Source: Emiliania huxleyi CCMP1516 (taxonomy: Eukaryota > Haptophyta > Isochrysidales > Noelaerhabdaceae). From it: a stretch of DNA of 64,000 bases. The position numbers and the translations under genes were made by a program. The notes under the pieces were generated by a model that saw only the letters and a list, made by a program, of their open reading frames with translations, ran no database searches and was not told where the DNA came from. Numbering within the stretch: position 1 is the stretch's first letter; every line of letters begins with the position of its first letter. Shown here piece after piece: positions 24,874 through 34,533 of this stretch. The stretch is taken from assembly GCF_000372725.1 (NCBI RefSeq), contig NW_005199694.1, forward strand, positions 12,382 to 76,381, written 5' to 3'.

Positions 24874-26317
24874 CTACGAGCGCGAGTGGCTGCGGAGCGC
24901 CCCCTTGAGCTCCGCCACCTGGTCGAGAGCGTCGCCGAGCAGCCCCTTGGCCACGCCCAGGTCGCGCAGCTGCTCCACGCCGCCGCTCGCCCGCACCTCG
25001 GCGGCGTGGTCGGCCACGAAGCGGCGGCACTGCGCGAGGAGCCGCCCGTCGCCCGTCGTGTGCGCCGCCTCGAGCAGCGGCACGGCGGTCGCCGGCCCGA
25101 CGCTCTCCTGCAGCGCCTGCGCGCAGAGCAGCTCGAGGCGCGGCACCTGGTACATCTGCGCCAGCTGCCGCAAGACGAGCGCGCGCCGCGCCTGCTCGCC
25201 CTCCCCCTCGCCGAGGTCGGCATTGGGCACCGTGACCTCGGCGGCGTCGCGCTCCTTCAGGCCGATGCCAAACATGGTCCGAAAGAACACGGACCGAACG
25301 CAGAGGGCGTTCTTGCTCACGTGCTCGATGCGCTCCTCGTCGTCGCCAACCAGGAAGGTGACCATCCTCTGCGGCAAAGCGTCGTCGCCCCACATCTTGC
25401 CCATGTCGGCGGAGAAGGTGGAGGGCGGAACCACGAGCGGCGCGAAGGGGGGAGGCGGAGGAGGCGCCGCCACGCAGACCTGGCGGAGGCAGCCGTTAGC
25501 GTAGACCGAGAGGGTGCTGCCGTCGGGGCTGATGGCGAGGGCCGCTGGGTGTTTGAACTGCGCCGCGTCACCCACGCCATCAGCGCTGCCCCTGGCGCCG
25601 CCGCCCGCGAGCGTAGTGACTGCACCCCGCGTCGCCACCTCCACCCGGCGGATCTTGTGGTTGCCGTATTCCGCCACAAACAGCGCGCTGCCTCTTGTGG
25701 TTCTTGCAGTCCGCCACAAACAGCGCGCTCCCGTCCGGGCTGATGGCGAGGCCGAGTGGGGGGCGTTGAACTGCGCCGCGCCGCTCACGCCATCCGCGTC
25801 GCCATACTCTTCGCTACCCGCGAGCCCGACTGGTGCGTGGAACTGTGCCGCATCGCCCACCGACGCCGTCTGCATCGCCTTGGACGCTGCTTGGTTGGAC
25901 GCCGCTCGCTACCCCCCGCAAGCGTCGTCTCAGCACCCGACGCCACTTCCACCCGCCGGATCTAGTTGTTGCTGGGGTCGGTCACAAACAGCGCGCTCCC
26001 ATACGAGCCAACGGCGACGCCGGCGCCGCCTTCACAGGTTGCCACGGTGCGCACGCGCCCGGCCGCCGAGACGTGCAGCACCGAGTCCTTAGTCGCGACG
26101 GGTGATCGCTTCCCACGCTGCGCAGCTCGAAAGACGCCAGAGGTCCGTCCTCGCCCTCGAGCGCCAGCGTGGTGACCTGGCCGACGATGCGCGCGCCAAA
26201 GATGGGCGCCTCGAAGCCGGCCGCGACCGCCACGGGCTCGCCCTCCTTTTCGCCGGCGCGCCTTTCGCCGGTGGCGGGCGCGCGCGATAGCACCGAGAGC
26301 GATGTGGAATTCGCCAT
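24874..26317 (-). pseudogene. NHL-repeat plus BTB/BACK protein, reading frame broken
   Basis: The start at 26317 (MANSTSLSVLSRAPATGERR) is followed by NHL-type beta-propeller repeats (GSALFVAEYGNHKIRRVEVA, TTLAGGGARGSADGVGDAAQF). A BTB domain comes next (VTFLVGDDEERIEHVSKNAL, RSVFFRTMFGIGLKE) and then a BACK-like helix region (LRQLAQMYQVPRLELLCAQA). Such proteins are usually CUL3 substrate adaptors. The NHL part is damaged. There is a frame change near 26085, an in-frame TAG at about 25965 between SNN and IRRVEVASGAE, a frame change near 25900, and a six-C run near 25770 that breaks NAP from LGLAISPDG. The BTB part reads intact to 24874, although the segment between the BTB core and BACK is shorter than usual. 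It is either a decaying gene or a cluster of assembly errors; the homopolymer supports the latter at one site. Confidence 0.65.
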
Positions 26318-26548
26318 GAGAGTTTTCTTTTGTGACGAAGGATTCATTTTTCATAGTCCCCATAGTGATTGCGTGATTTATCTCTTTTAGCGATTCGGTG
26401 GGCCGCGTCCCGCCTGGTCGTTTACGTTTTAGCCTGCTCGTTAGGGCGAGACGATCGGAGGGGTCCCATGCGGAATCGACCCTATCAAGTGCTCAAGTGC
26501 TCAAGGTTGATCTCGAAGCGGCCGACTTCCGCCTCTGATCCGATCTGC

Positions 26549-29317
26549 CATGGAGACCATCAACCTCATCACCCCTCCGCCTTCGCCCGCCGGCGCCGGC
26601 GCCTCAATCGAGCAGTCCATGTCCATGTCCATGTCCATGTCCATGTATGTATGTATGTAGGAAGGTCCGTCCATCGACCTCGACAGCTCCACCGCCGCCT
26701 CGCCCGCCGCCTCGCCTGTCACAGGGGCCAGCAATCTGGAGACCTGTGAGTAGGGGGGTAGGGGGTAGCCGCTGTGCCTGGACACGTGTCGAGGGGTAGG
26801 GGGGTAGGGGGTTAGGTAGCCCGGCGGCAAACCCTACCCTTCCCCCAAACAGCTCGAATCCTGGAGAGTGTCTTGATGTTGCATGACCGCGGCGAGGCTG
26901 AGCAGGCAGCGGCGGCAGAGGGCTGCACCGCGACGGCGGAGGAGGGAGCGCTGCTTTACGCGCGCGAGCTGGGAACGGAGGCGTCCGCAGCAGCGGCGGC
27001 AGGGGCGGCGGCCGAGCCTATGACGGTGGCGGAGGCGGAGCAGGCAGCGGCGGCAGAGGGCTTGACACTGGTGCGCTCGTCGCGCTCCAGCACCGGGTTC
27101 CAAGGCGTGTGCGCACATTCGAAGGGGAGAGGCTTTAACGTGGCGCGCACGCTTGATGGTAGAACGCAGTACATTGGCTGCACCGCGACGGCGGAGGAGG
27201 GAGCGCTGCTTTACGCGCGCAAGCTGGGAACGGAGGCGTCCGCAGCAGCGGCGGCAGGGACGGCGGCCGAGCCTATGACGGTGGCGGAGGCGGAGCAGGC
27301 AGCGGCGGCAGAGGGCTTGACACTGGTGCGCTCGTCGCGCTCCAGAAGCGGGTTCGAAGGCGTGTACGCAAGTTCGAGGGGCTTTAACGTGGCGCGCCAT
27401 TTTGATGGTAGAACGCAGCACATTGGCTTCACCGCGACGGCGGAGGAGGGAGCGCTGCTTTACGCGCGCAAGCTGGGAACGGAGGCGTCAGCAGCAGCGG
27501 CGGCAGCGGCGGCAGGGGCGGCAGGGGCGGCGGCCGAGTCTATGACGGTGGCGGAGGCGGAGCAGGCAGCGACGGCAGAGGGCTTGACACTGGTGCGCTC
27601 GTCGCGCTCCAGCACCGGGTTCGAAGGCGTGTGCGCAAAGTCGAAGGGGAGAGGCTTTAAGGTGAAGCGCAGGGTTGATGGTAGAACGCAGTACATTGGC
27701 TGCACCGCGACGGCGGAGGAGGGAGCGCTGCTGTACGCGCGCGAGCTGGGAACGGAGGCGTCCGCAGCAGCGGCGGCAGCGGCGGCGGCCGAGTCTATGA
27801 CGGTGGCGGAGGCGGAGCAGGCAGCGGCGGCAGAGGGCTTGACACTGGTGCGCTCGTCGCGCTCCAGAAGCGGGTTCGAAGGCGTGTACGCAATCTCGAA
27901 AGGCAACGGCTTTGCGGTGAGCCGCATGGTCGATGGGAGAAAGCAGCATATTAGCTGCACCGCGACGGCGGAGGAGGGAGCGCTGCTGTACGCGCGCGAG
28001 CTGGGAACGGAGGCGTCAGCAGCAGCGGCGGCAGCGGCGGCAGGGGCGGCAGGGGCGGCGGCCGAGTCTATGACGGTGGCGGAGGCGGAGCAGGCAGCGG
28101 CGGCAGAGGGCTTGACACTGGTGCGCTCGTCGCGCTCCAGCACCGGGTTCGAAGGCGTGTGCGCAAAGTCGAAGGGGAGAGGCTTTCAGGTGAAGCGCAC
28201 GCTCGATGGTAGAACGCAGTACATTGGCTGCACCGCGACGTCGGAGGAGGGAGCGCTGCTGTACGCGCGCAAGCTGGGAACGGAGGCGTCTGCAGCAGCG
28301 GCGGCAGCGGCGCCGGCCGAGCCTATGACGGTGGCGGAGGCGGAGCAGGCAGCGGCGGCAGAGGGCTTGACACTGGTGCGCTCGTCGCGCTCCAGCACCG
28401 GGTTCGAAGGCGTGTGCGCAAAATCGAAGGGGGGAGGCTTTAACGTGAGCAAACGGGTGCGCGGTGCAAAGCAGTACCTCGGTTACGCCGCGACGGCGCA
28501 GGAGGGTGCGCTGCTGTACGCGCGCCATCTTGGCGCGGAGGCATCGGCTGCGACCGATGCAGCGGAGGACGAGTACGCGGGACGCCAGGCGGTCGAGATG
28601 TCGAATGCAGCCGTAGAAGGGAGTAGAGAGGCACAACCAGCGACGGCGTCAAGGACGCGTCCCAGGCACAAGCTCATCCACGGACGGCGCGTGCAGCGGC
28701 TGATGGGTCTGCCCGCCGAGATACATGCCCTCGTGCTCGAGCACCTCGCAGCCAGCGCACCGCCGGCCAGCTTCGTGGCGTGCGCCGCCGCCTGCGCTGC
28801 GCTCTTGGAGGTGTACACGCGGCACCGCGCTCAGCTCTGGTGCTCTGCGCTCAGCCGCCGGGTTCGCCTCCAGGGTGCCCTGCCCGGTGTTCAGCGCGAC
28901 TGGCAGGCACTCTACCGAGCATTACTCGGCGGGCGCGACGGGCTCGAGGCCAAGGGGTGGGCGGACGACAACAAGCTCGACAATGCGGACGAGATGCGCC
29001 ACGCGTGGTGGCAGGCCGACGCGCTGGCGTTCAGCGCCGCCAACGGGCTGGTGCTCGTGCGCTATCGCGGGTACGAGGACGAGGGTGAAGACGAGTGGAG
29101 GCCACTCACGCAGCTGCGCCCTTACGAGGAGCGGCCCTCCGCATTGTGGCGCTCGACGAAGCGGACCAAGGGTGAGGCGGTGGAGGTGGCATGGGCGCCG
29201 CCAGACCACCCCACTGCTAGGTGGGAAGCCAAGGTGATCGCGGTCCGCGCACGCAAGGCGAAGGTGCGCTTCCTCGGATTTGACGCGAGCTGGGACACCT
29301 GGCTCCCGTCAACTTAG
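26549..29317 (+). CDS. Six-fold AP2/ERF array with F-box and Tudor-knot C-terminus
   Basis: A first coding stretch at 26549-26755 (METINLITPPPSPAGAGASI, then EGPSIDLDSSTAASP) ends at a GTGAGT donor. The main exon runs 26853-29317. It holds six AP2-like repeats of about 85 aa, each with LVRSSRSxxGFEGVxA, a GRxQYIG core and TATAEEGALLYAR, joined by Ala-rich linkers carrying EPMTVAEAEQAAAAEG. The conserved aromatic/Arg positions of plant AP2 (GFRGV, AEEAALAYA) are recognisable. Near residue 610 follow an F-box-like helix (LMGLPAEIHALVLEHLAAS) and a C-terminal Tudor-knot/chromo-barrel (VEVAW, WEAKVIAVRARKAKVRFLGF, WDTWLPS). A DNA-binding chromatin or ubiquitin-linked regulator is plausible. The repeats are so alike at DNA level that recent expansion or gene conversion is likely. 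The 5' end is uncertain: a (TCCATG)n tract ends in an in-frame TAG just before EGPSID. Confidence 0.8.
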
Positions 29318-29334
29318 ACGCTGTTTGTGGCCCT

Positions 29335-30110
29335 GTACACGTGGGTCGGGCAGCAGTGATTGATGGGGACGTCAAGAGCCTCCATCCGTCTGCCACACGT
29401 GCGTGCTTTGAGTTCTTTGAGGGCGGTCCGGTGGAGGGGGAGGGGGAGGGGCGGGGCGGGGCGGGGTTGTTCGGGTCGAGGTGGGGAGGAGATGTTGGGG
29501 TGGGGTGGAGCGGGCGCCGGAGTGGGAGTCAGATGGCGGCTTCTCGTGTGGTGAGTCGACGGCTTCTGAGGACGACTTCTGAGGACGACGGCGTCCGCGG
29601 GCGCCTTGCAGGCAGAGCCCTTAGCCACCCTTGATAAAGTCGGCGCTTGTTGTTATCAAGGTTTGTTTGTTCTTGTTCGCCTTTGTATTCGCGCAGGCGG
29701 CAAGCGCACGTTCACTCATGATAATTCGATGCACGATGGCAGCCGTCCGCCGCCCCCGCCACACGCACAATCCACAAATGGCTGCGCGCTTGCTGCCCCC
29801 GGCCTCGCGGGACGGCTGCCATTGGCTGCCATCGAATTATCACCAGCCATGCTCCGGAGGATGGCTGCACTGACTGTGCCCCAGCCACAGTAGATGGCTG
29901 AAATGGCTGTCCCGCAGCCATCTTTCCCAAGATGGCTACGATGTAGCCAGCTCAGCCAAGAGGGCTCACCTCGAGGCGGGCGGTATGGCTGCGGTAGTGC
30001 GTCTCCAGCCATGTCTACTAAGGATGGCTGCCGTGTGTGTGTTGCAGCCATCGGGCTGGAGGATGTGGCTGCACTGCAGCTAGCTCAGCCATCCTTAGGT
30101 AAGATGGCTG
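29335..30110. other. Non-coding region rich in GATGGCTG/CAGCCATC motifs
   Basis: No gene was recognised. From 29735 to 30110 the octamer GATGGCTG or its complement, allowing one mismatch, occurs more than a dozen times on both strands. A near-palindrome (GATAATTCGATG...CATCGAATTATC) spans 29717-29842. Confidence 0.6.
29717..29842. repeat. Inverted-repeat (foldback) element, about 126 bp
   Basis: GATAATTCGATGCACGATGG / CAGCCGTC on the left pairs with GACGGCTGCCATTGGCTGCC / ATCGAATTATC on the right. The loop is about 60 bp. It is the size of a small MITE. Confidence 0.65.
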
Positions 30111-30499
30111 TCCGCTTTGGACGGACGGAAAAACACCCCCCTTTTATGCCTGACCCTGGCCATGGCCTCTCTGGGGGTGAGCTGGGCCGGCCGCCTCCGG
30201 GTCCGCCACTCGCACGATGGGCTCGCGTCCGGGAGAGCATCCGAGACCCGCGGTTGTCCGCTCGCTGGGCGCGACCTACATGGAAATCCACTGCACACAG
30301 ATCTGTGCTTTTGGCGCCTATTGCTCGCTCTCTGTGCAATCGCAACGCCAGAGGCCGTGCTTGGAGAGTGTGTCGCAGTGCTGCTACGTCAGTGGATTGA
30401 GCCGCGACGCAGGCTCCATCGGTGAGCTGCGGCGGCGCACCGGCCGCTCCATGCATGCTCTCCGGCGAGCCGTCGCAAACGCGTTTCCGTCCGCCCGTT

Positions 30500-30640
30500 T
30501 CATCGAGTTTGCCCGAGTGGTAAAATGCAATCGAATCTGCCCGAGTGGTCAAGTAAAACTTTGCCTTTCGAAAAGTTGCCCGAGTGGTCGAGTGGTCAAG
30601 TAAAACTTTGCCTTTCGTAAAAGTTGCCCGAGTGGTCTGT
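30500..30640. repeat. Direct repeat of TTGCCCGAGTGGTCAAGTAAAACT
   Basis: Three to four degenerate units of about 55 bp containing GCCCGAGTGGTC and AAAACTTTGCCTTTCG. The D-arm-like GCCCGAGTGGTC resembles a leucine or serine tRNA, but no acceptor or T-arm accompanies it. Confidence 0.75.
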
Positions 30641-31493
30641 GGGGAAAAACGAAAATCGAGACGGACTTCTTGAACGGCCGGGCAAGGAGTCCACAACGGA
30701 CGCCGAGGACACGTCGACTCAGCAGCCCACCGCCGGCGTGTGGCGCGCACATGCGTGTGGGGTGTACACGGGCGACACGTACCGACTGACCAAGGCCGAT
30801 GGTGAGCGGATAAGGGTGGATCACGAGGCGGGTCGCGCCTCCTGTCTAAGCAAGCCGTGGTACATCGAGTTCGGCCCGGCGGGGGAGGTCCTCCATCGTG
30901 GTCGGCCGACAGGCGCGACACTCCTCGATCCTTTCCACATCACCTTCCCGTCGAGCGTGCTTCGCGGGTGCGATCTCACTTGGTGGTACGAAGGAAGCGA
31001 GCTCTTGGAGCTCGTGAACGCCGCGACCTCAGCGCTCGAGCATCCGCTGACTGTCCTGCCCGCGCTCACTGGCCACAGTGTACCGTATCGAGAGGCGCGC
31101 GAGCGTGCGGCCTTGTTCTCCGATGCGGATCACACGGGCCTGATCAACGGCTGGCGCGTCATCCGAATGAACGAGAAGAGTTGCGCACCCGGCGCGCCCA
31201 TCGGCGTCAATCGGGCAGACCGGGTCACCAGGGAGTGTGTCTGCATCCACTCATGCTGCTGCCTCGGCTGCTTCCCTTGCTACTGTCCCTTCTTTCTGTT
31301 CTACGAGGGCGAGGGCGAGTTCCGCCCGCTGGTCGACGCCGACTTCAGCCGCCTCGTGAGCTTGGGCGACGGCCGGCTAGCCCAGTACTACTTCCCCTGG
31401 ACCAGCCCGTACAACCCTGTGTGCAGCTGCGGTGTCGTCGACGAGAAGAAGAGGTCCGACTTCCTTTGGGAGCCACTCAAAGTACGGGTTTAA
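30624..31493 (+). CDS. Unknown protein with Cys-rich hydrophobic segment
   Basis: An open frame of 289 codons ends in TAA at 31493. It has no ATG near its start, so the real N-terminus probably lies in an unresolved upstream exon. An AG acceptor before the QPTAGVWRAHACGVYTG stretch is one possibility. The protein has no family I recognise. Near residue 200 is ECVCIHSCCCLGCFPCYCPF, a cluster of eight cysteines with bulky hydrophobics that could be palmitoylated or insert in a membrane. WWYEGSELLELV and YYFPWTSPYNPVC look like folded-domain sequence, and codon use is like that of neighbouring genes. Probably a real, lineage-specific gene. Function unknown. Confidence 0.5.
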   Translation: MPEWSVGKNENRDGLLERPGKESTTDAEDTSTQQPTAGVWRAHACGVYTGDTYRLTKADGERIRVDHEAGRASCLSKPWYIEFGPAGEVLHRGRPTGATLLDPFHITFPSSVLRGCDLTWWYEGSELLELVNAATSALEHPLTVLPALTGHSVPYREARERAALFSDADHTGLINGWRVIRMNEKSCAPGAPIGVNRADRVTRECVCIHSCCCLGCFPCYCPFFLFYEGEGEFRPLVDADFSRLVSLGDGRLAQYYFPWTSPYNPVCSCGVVDEKKRSDFLWEPLKVRV

Positions 31494-31499
31494 ATAAAT

Positions 31500-31937
31500 C
31501 ATTTTTGAGGAAAGACACTCCGCAGTCTTCTCCTATTATCGGCCTAGCGCGCTCGGCGGGGAGCTGGATAACCAGTCTGTGAAGCGTGTGAAGGGCCCGC
31601 CGCGGCCCGCGGCGCCGGGGCGGTCGAGGCGTGCACCGTGCACGCGCGGCGGTAGGAACAAAAGGAAGCGCGCCGCGGCGGCGGGGCACGCGGCCGCGGG
31701 CCCGCCCGGCCGCCTAGCTCCCTAGCTGTGAGACCTTTTTGAGATCTCTCTTGCTTAAATACACCTCCCACCCCCCACTCGCGAGACGGGCTGCAGCTTG
31801 AGGCCTCGGCTGCGTGGCTGCGCTGATCGCCGCCGCGCCCGCCGGGTGCAGTGGCAGTAGACCTTGCGCCCTCGCGGTGAGAAGCGGGAGGCCGTCGGGC
31901 AACATTCCTGCCGGTGCGGCGGCCGGTCGGCGGCCGC
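31500..31937. other. Intergenic between convergent genes
   Basis: GC-rich, with a TTTAAATAAATCATTTTTG stretch just after the upstream stop (31491-31509) that could serve for 3' end formation. No gene was recognised. Confidence 0.45.
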
Positions 31938-33415
31938 TCAGGCCTCGACGAGGAAGGCGGTCGAGTTGGAGCCGCACGCGATCTGCAGGACCTTGCGGCC
32001 GTCGAAGGTCACTTCGGCCAACTCCCACTGCTTGCGCTGCGCCTTTGGAAGCCCGAGCGGCGTCCCGTACCCAAACGTGTACGCGCGGCCGCCGTCGGTC
32101 CGGATCGCCACGTGGCTGGCGCCCACCTACTCATTCGTTCATTCCTCAACACAAGCATTCAGGCATGAAGAAGTCATTCGTTCCTTCATCGCCGCGTGGG
32201 CTGGCGCCAACCTCGAGCTGCGCCACCTTGCCCTCCACGCGCACGCCACTGTCGGCGGCGTCTCTGCCGCCGCTGCCCGGCAGCAGGGTCGGCTCGAAGT
32301 AGCGCCGCATGCCCCACATCCAGACCGAGTCATCCTCGAGCAGGACGGCCGTACCCAGCTCGCCGCACGCAACGTCCACCACGCGGCCAGCCCCCTCCGG
32401 CAGCGGCACCGGCGCCGGCTCCTGCTGCGCGTCGAAGGACTGGCCAGAGTTGAGCAGCCCGGACACCTCGTACCCCAGCTGCCAGTGCTCGTTCCTCCCC
32501 CACGTGTACAGCTGCCCGTCGCCCGCCACGCAGGCCGAGTGCGCCTCGCCCGCCCGCGCGACGGTCGGTGCGAGGTCGTCGCAAGCCTAGACCGAGACAG
32601 TTGGGATACAGCCGAGATGCAGCCGAGATGTAGCCGAGATGCAGCCGAGATGCAGCCGAGGTATAGCCGAGATACAGAGCTCCTCGCTCACCTCGTCCAT
32701 CCGCTCAGGCTCGAGCCGGTCCGAGGCGTCGCCAAAGCCGAGCCGGCCCCACTCGCCGCGGCCCCACGACCACACCCCGCCCTCGCGGTCGACCGCGAGA
32801 GAGTGGTAGCCTCCGCCGCTCACGTACGCCGCACGCACGTCGCCGCCAAATGCCGACACCACCTTTGGCGTCTCGAGCTGCTGCCGGTCGCCTGCAGGAA
32901 GGGTCCGAGAAGGTTCCGGGAAGGTCCGCTCCTGGCGCCTCGAGCAGCTGGCGATCGCCGTGGCCGAGGCCGCCGGCGCCGCTGAAGAAGGAGCCGCCGA
33001 AGCCCCACGAGTAGACCTCGCCCTCCGCCGTCCGCGCCAGCGTGTGGTACGAGCCGCAAGAGAGCTGCGTGACGCCGGCGCCGCTCAGCGCCTCCACGAG
33101 CGCGGGCGTGTGCGCCTTGGTGCGGCGCGAGCCGAGGCCGAGCTGGCCCGAGGCCTCGAGGCCCCACGCGTACACGCTGCCGTCGGCGGCAACCGCCGCG
33201 GAGTGATACTTGCCGCACGCGACGTGCGCAATGGGCGTCGCCTCGAGCGCCGGGATGGGCACAGGCGCCTCGCGGTCTTGCGAGTCGCCAAAGCCGAGCT
33301 TGTTGTACTCGGCAGTGCCGCAGATGTGCAGCACGCCGCTCGCCGCCCCGGCCGCGGAGGAGAAGCAGCGCACGGCAGCCTTCGCGCCGGAGGCCTTCGC
33401 TGCGCCGCGGAGCAT
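31938..33415 (-). CDS. RCC1-repeat protein, probably mitochondrial (RCC1L-like)
   Basis: Exons 33415-32959, 32891-32676, 32586-32213 and 32126-31938 join in phase. The N-terminus MLRGAAKASGAKAAVRCFSS has the Arg/Ser/Ala composition of a mitochondrial leader. The rest is a seven-bladed RCC1-type propeller: CGKYHSAAVAADGSVYAWG, GQLGLGSRRTKAHTP, CGSYHTLARTAEGEVYSWGF, GGGYHSLAVDREGGVWSWG, SACVAGDGQLYTWGRN and ACGSNSTAFLVEA at the end. Mitochondrial RCC1-like proteins assist ribosome assembly or organelle fusion; a GTPase exchange role is only inference. Intron 1 (32892-32958) and intron 3 (32127-32212) begin with a copy of the next exon start. Intron 2 (32587-32675) is an 11-mer array of TGCATCTCGGC. 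The intron 1 donor is GC; intron 3 can be GT-AG. Confidence 0.88.
32587..32675 (-). repeat. 11-bp intronic array TGCATCTCGGC
   Basis: Seven or so units of an 11-mer make up the whole second intron of the RCC1 gene, from a GTATCTCGGC donor to a GGTCTAG acceptor. Confidence 0.85.
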
Positions 33416-33545
33416 CTCTACCAATAGGTACAAAAGAATTTTACAACAAAACTCCCTCGCACGACAAAAAGAATTTAAACAAGGCAACAAAAAGAATTTA
33501 AAGAAAACAACTCGCTCTCATAGCACACAGGCTCGACACAGGTGA
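33416..33545 (-). promoter_or_regulatory. Upstream region with repeated AAATTCTTTTTG boxes
   Basis: Directly upstream of the RCC1 start, read on the minus strand, AAATTCTTTTTG-like boxes occur at about 33493, 33470 and 33437. Very similar boxes lie at 3490, 13928, 33655, 39535, 40733, 41047 and 47415, often within 150 bp of a gene start. A core promoter or initiator-like role is proposed from position only. Confidence 0.35.
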
Positions 33546-33744
33546 ATTCACGCGCCCCGATGCCAAGCGTCCGGCCGAGGCCGTGGAGAGCGATGAGTCA
33601 CGCGCCCCGAGGTCCACCGTGCCCAGTGTCGGGGCGCGAGGGAGTTGGTCGGAAAATTCTTTTTGCGATTTCCGTTACCGTTTAGAGACAGATGGCGTGA
33701 AAATAAAAAAGTTTTTTTCCAAAAAAGAGTCGCAAGAGGCTCTA

Positions 33745-34139
33745 TCACTCGTTGCATGCCTTGCTGACGACATATCCCGTCCGCCGGTACCGCCCGCCAT
33801 AGCACCACGTCAGCTCGTCACCGGGTTGGATCTCGCGCGAGGCGTGGGCGGTGATGACGGTGCTACAGACGCGTATGCTGCTGCCACTCTCCTCGACGCC
33901 AAACGCCGAGCAGGGCGCGGGGCGCCAGTGTAGACGTTCGGCGCCTCGTCGGCGGACGGCTCATTCATCACGTGCGCGCTCATCGCGTAGTAATCGTCCT
34001 TGTGCGGATGGATCCATCGGCGCCCCGCGCTCCAGTCCGCGAGCTGCAGCGCCGCGTGCGCCTTGAGCGCGGCCGTGACGCGCGTCTTGTCGAGCGGACC
34101 CCAGCCAACACCGCTACACTGTGGGGGGTGCCCGAGCAT
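33745..34139 (-). pseudogene. SET-domain protein fragment
   Basis: On the minus strand, DDYYAMSAHVMNEPSADEAP resembles the SET motif that surrounds NHS/NEP-x-PNV. STVITAHASREIQPGDELTW and CYGGRYRR match the SET C-terminal motif with its conserved tyrosine. The two parts are in different frames, joined either by a short unrecognised intron after EAPNV or by an indel near 33925. The N-terminal SET motifs (GWG, YxG) are only partly seen upstream (GVGWGPLDKTRV). Frame ends at 33745 or just beyond. A truncated methyltransferase relic is likely, but a spliced gene cannot be excluded. Confidence 0.5.
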
Positions 34140-34533
34140 GATGTATGTGCGCGTCTGTGCGTGTGTGGGACAGACGTTGTTATCCTATGCGCGGGGCTTC
34201 CCGCGGGGACCGAAGACGTAACAGTAACAGCAGCAATGGCGCGGTTCACACCTCAGGAAACAGAAAAAAGCAGCGCCAACGGCGTGTCCGAGGAACCGAA
34301 TCAGAGAAAGACGATCGACTTTAAGGCCGCCGCCGCCGCCCTCCCTCACGCCCGCGCAGCTCTTGTGTGCCGCCGGCCTCCGCTGCCACTGCTCCGCCAC
34401 CGCCGCTGCCGCCTCCGGCTCCGCCTCTGCCGCCTCCCCATCCCAGAGCGCACAATCAAACCCACAAGCGTTACGCGTTCGCATCCCCCGACTCACGGTG
34501 TGCGCTCCCCTCGTGTGCAGAACACCGCTCAAA

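Noticed and set aside
25965..26700. TAG reassigned to glutamine (in-frame TAG in SNN*IRRVE and before EGPSID)
   Set aside because: The AP2/F-box gene at 29317 and other genes end naturally in TAG, so TAG is a stop. Lesions or unresolved introns are simpler.
30510..30640. tRNA-Leu/Ser-like GCCCGAGTGGTC
   Set aside because: Only the D-arm motif is present, repeated in a tandem unit. No anticodon arm, T-arm or acceptor stem can be formed.
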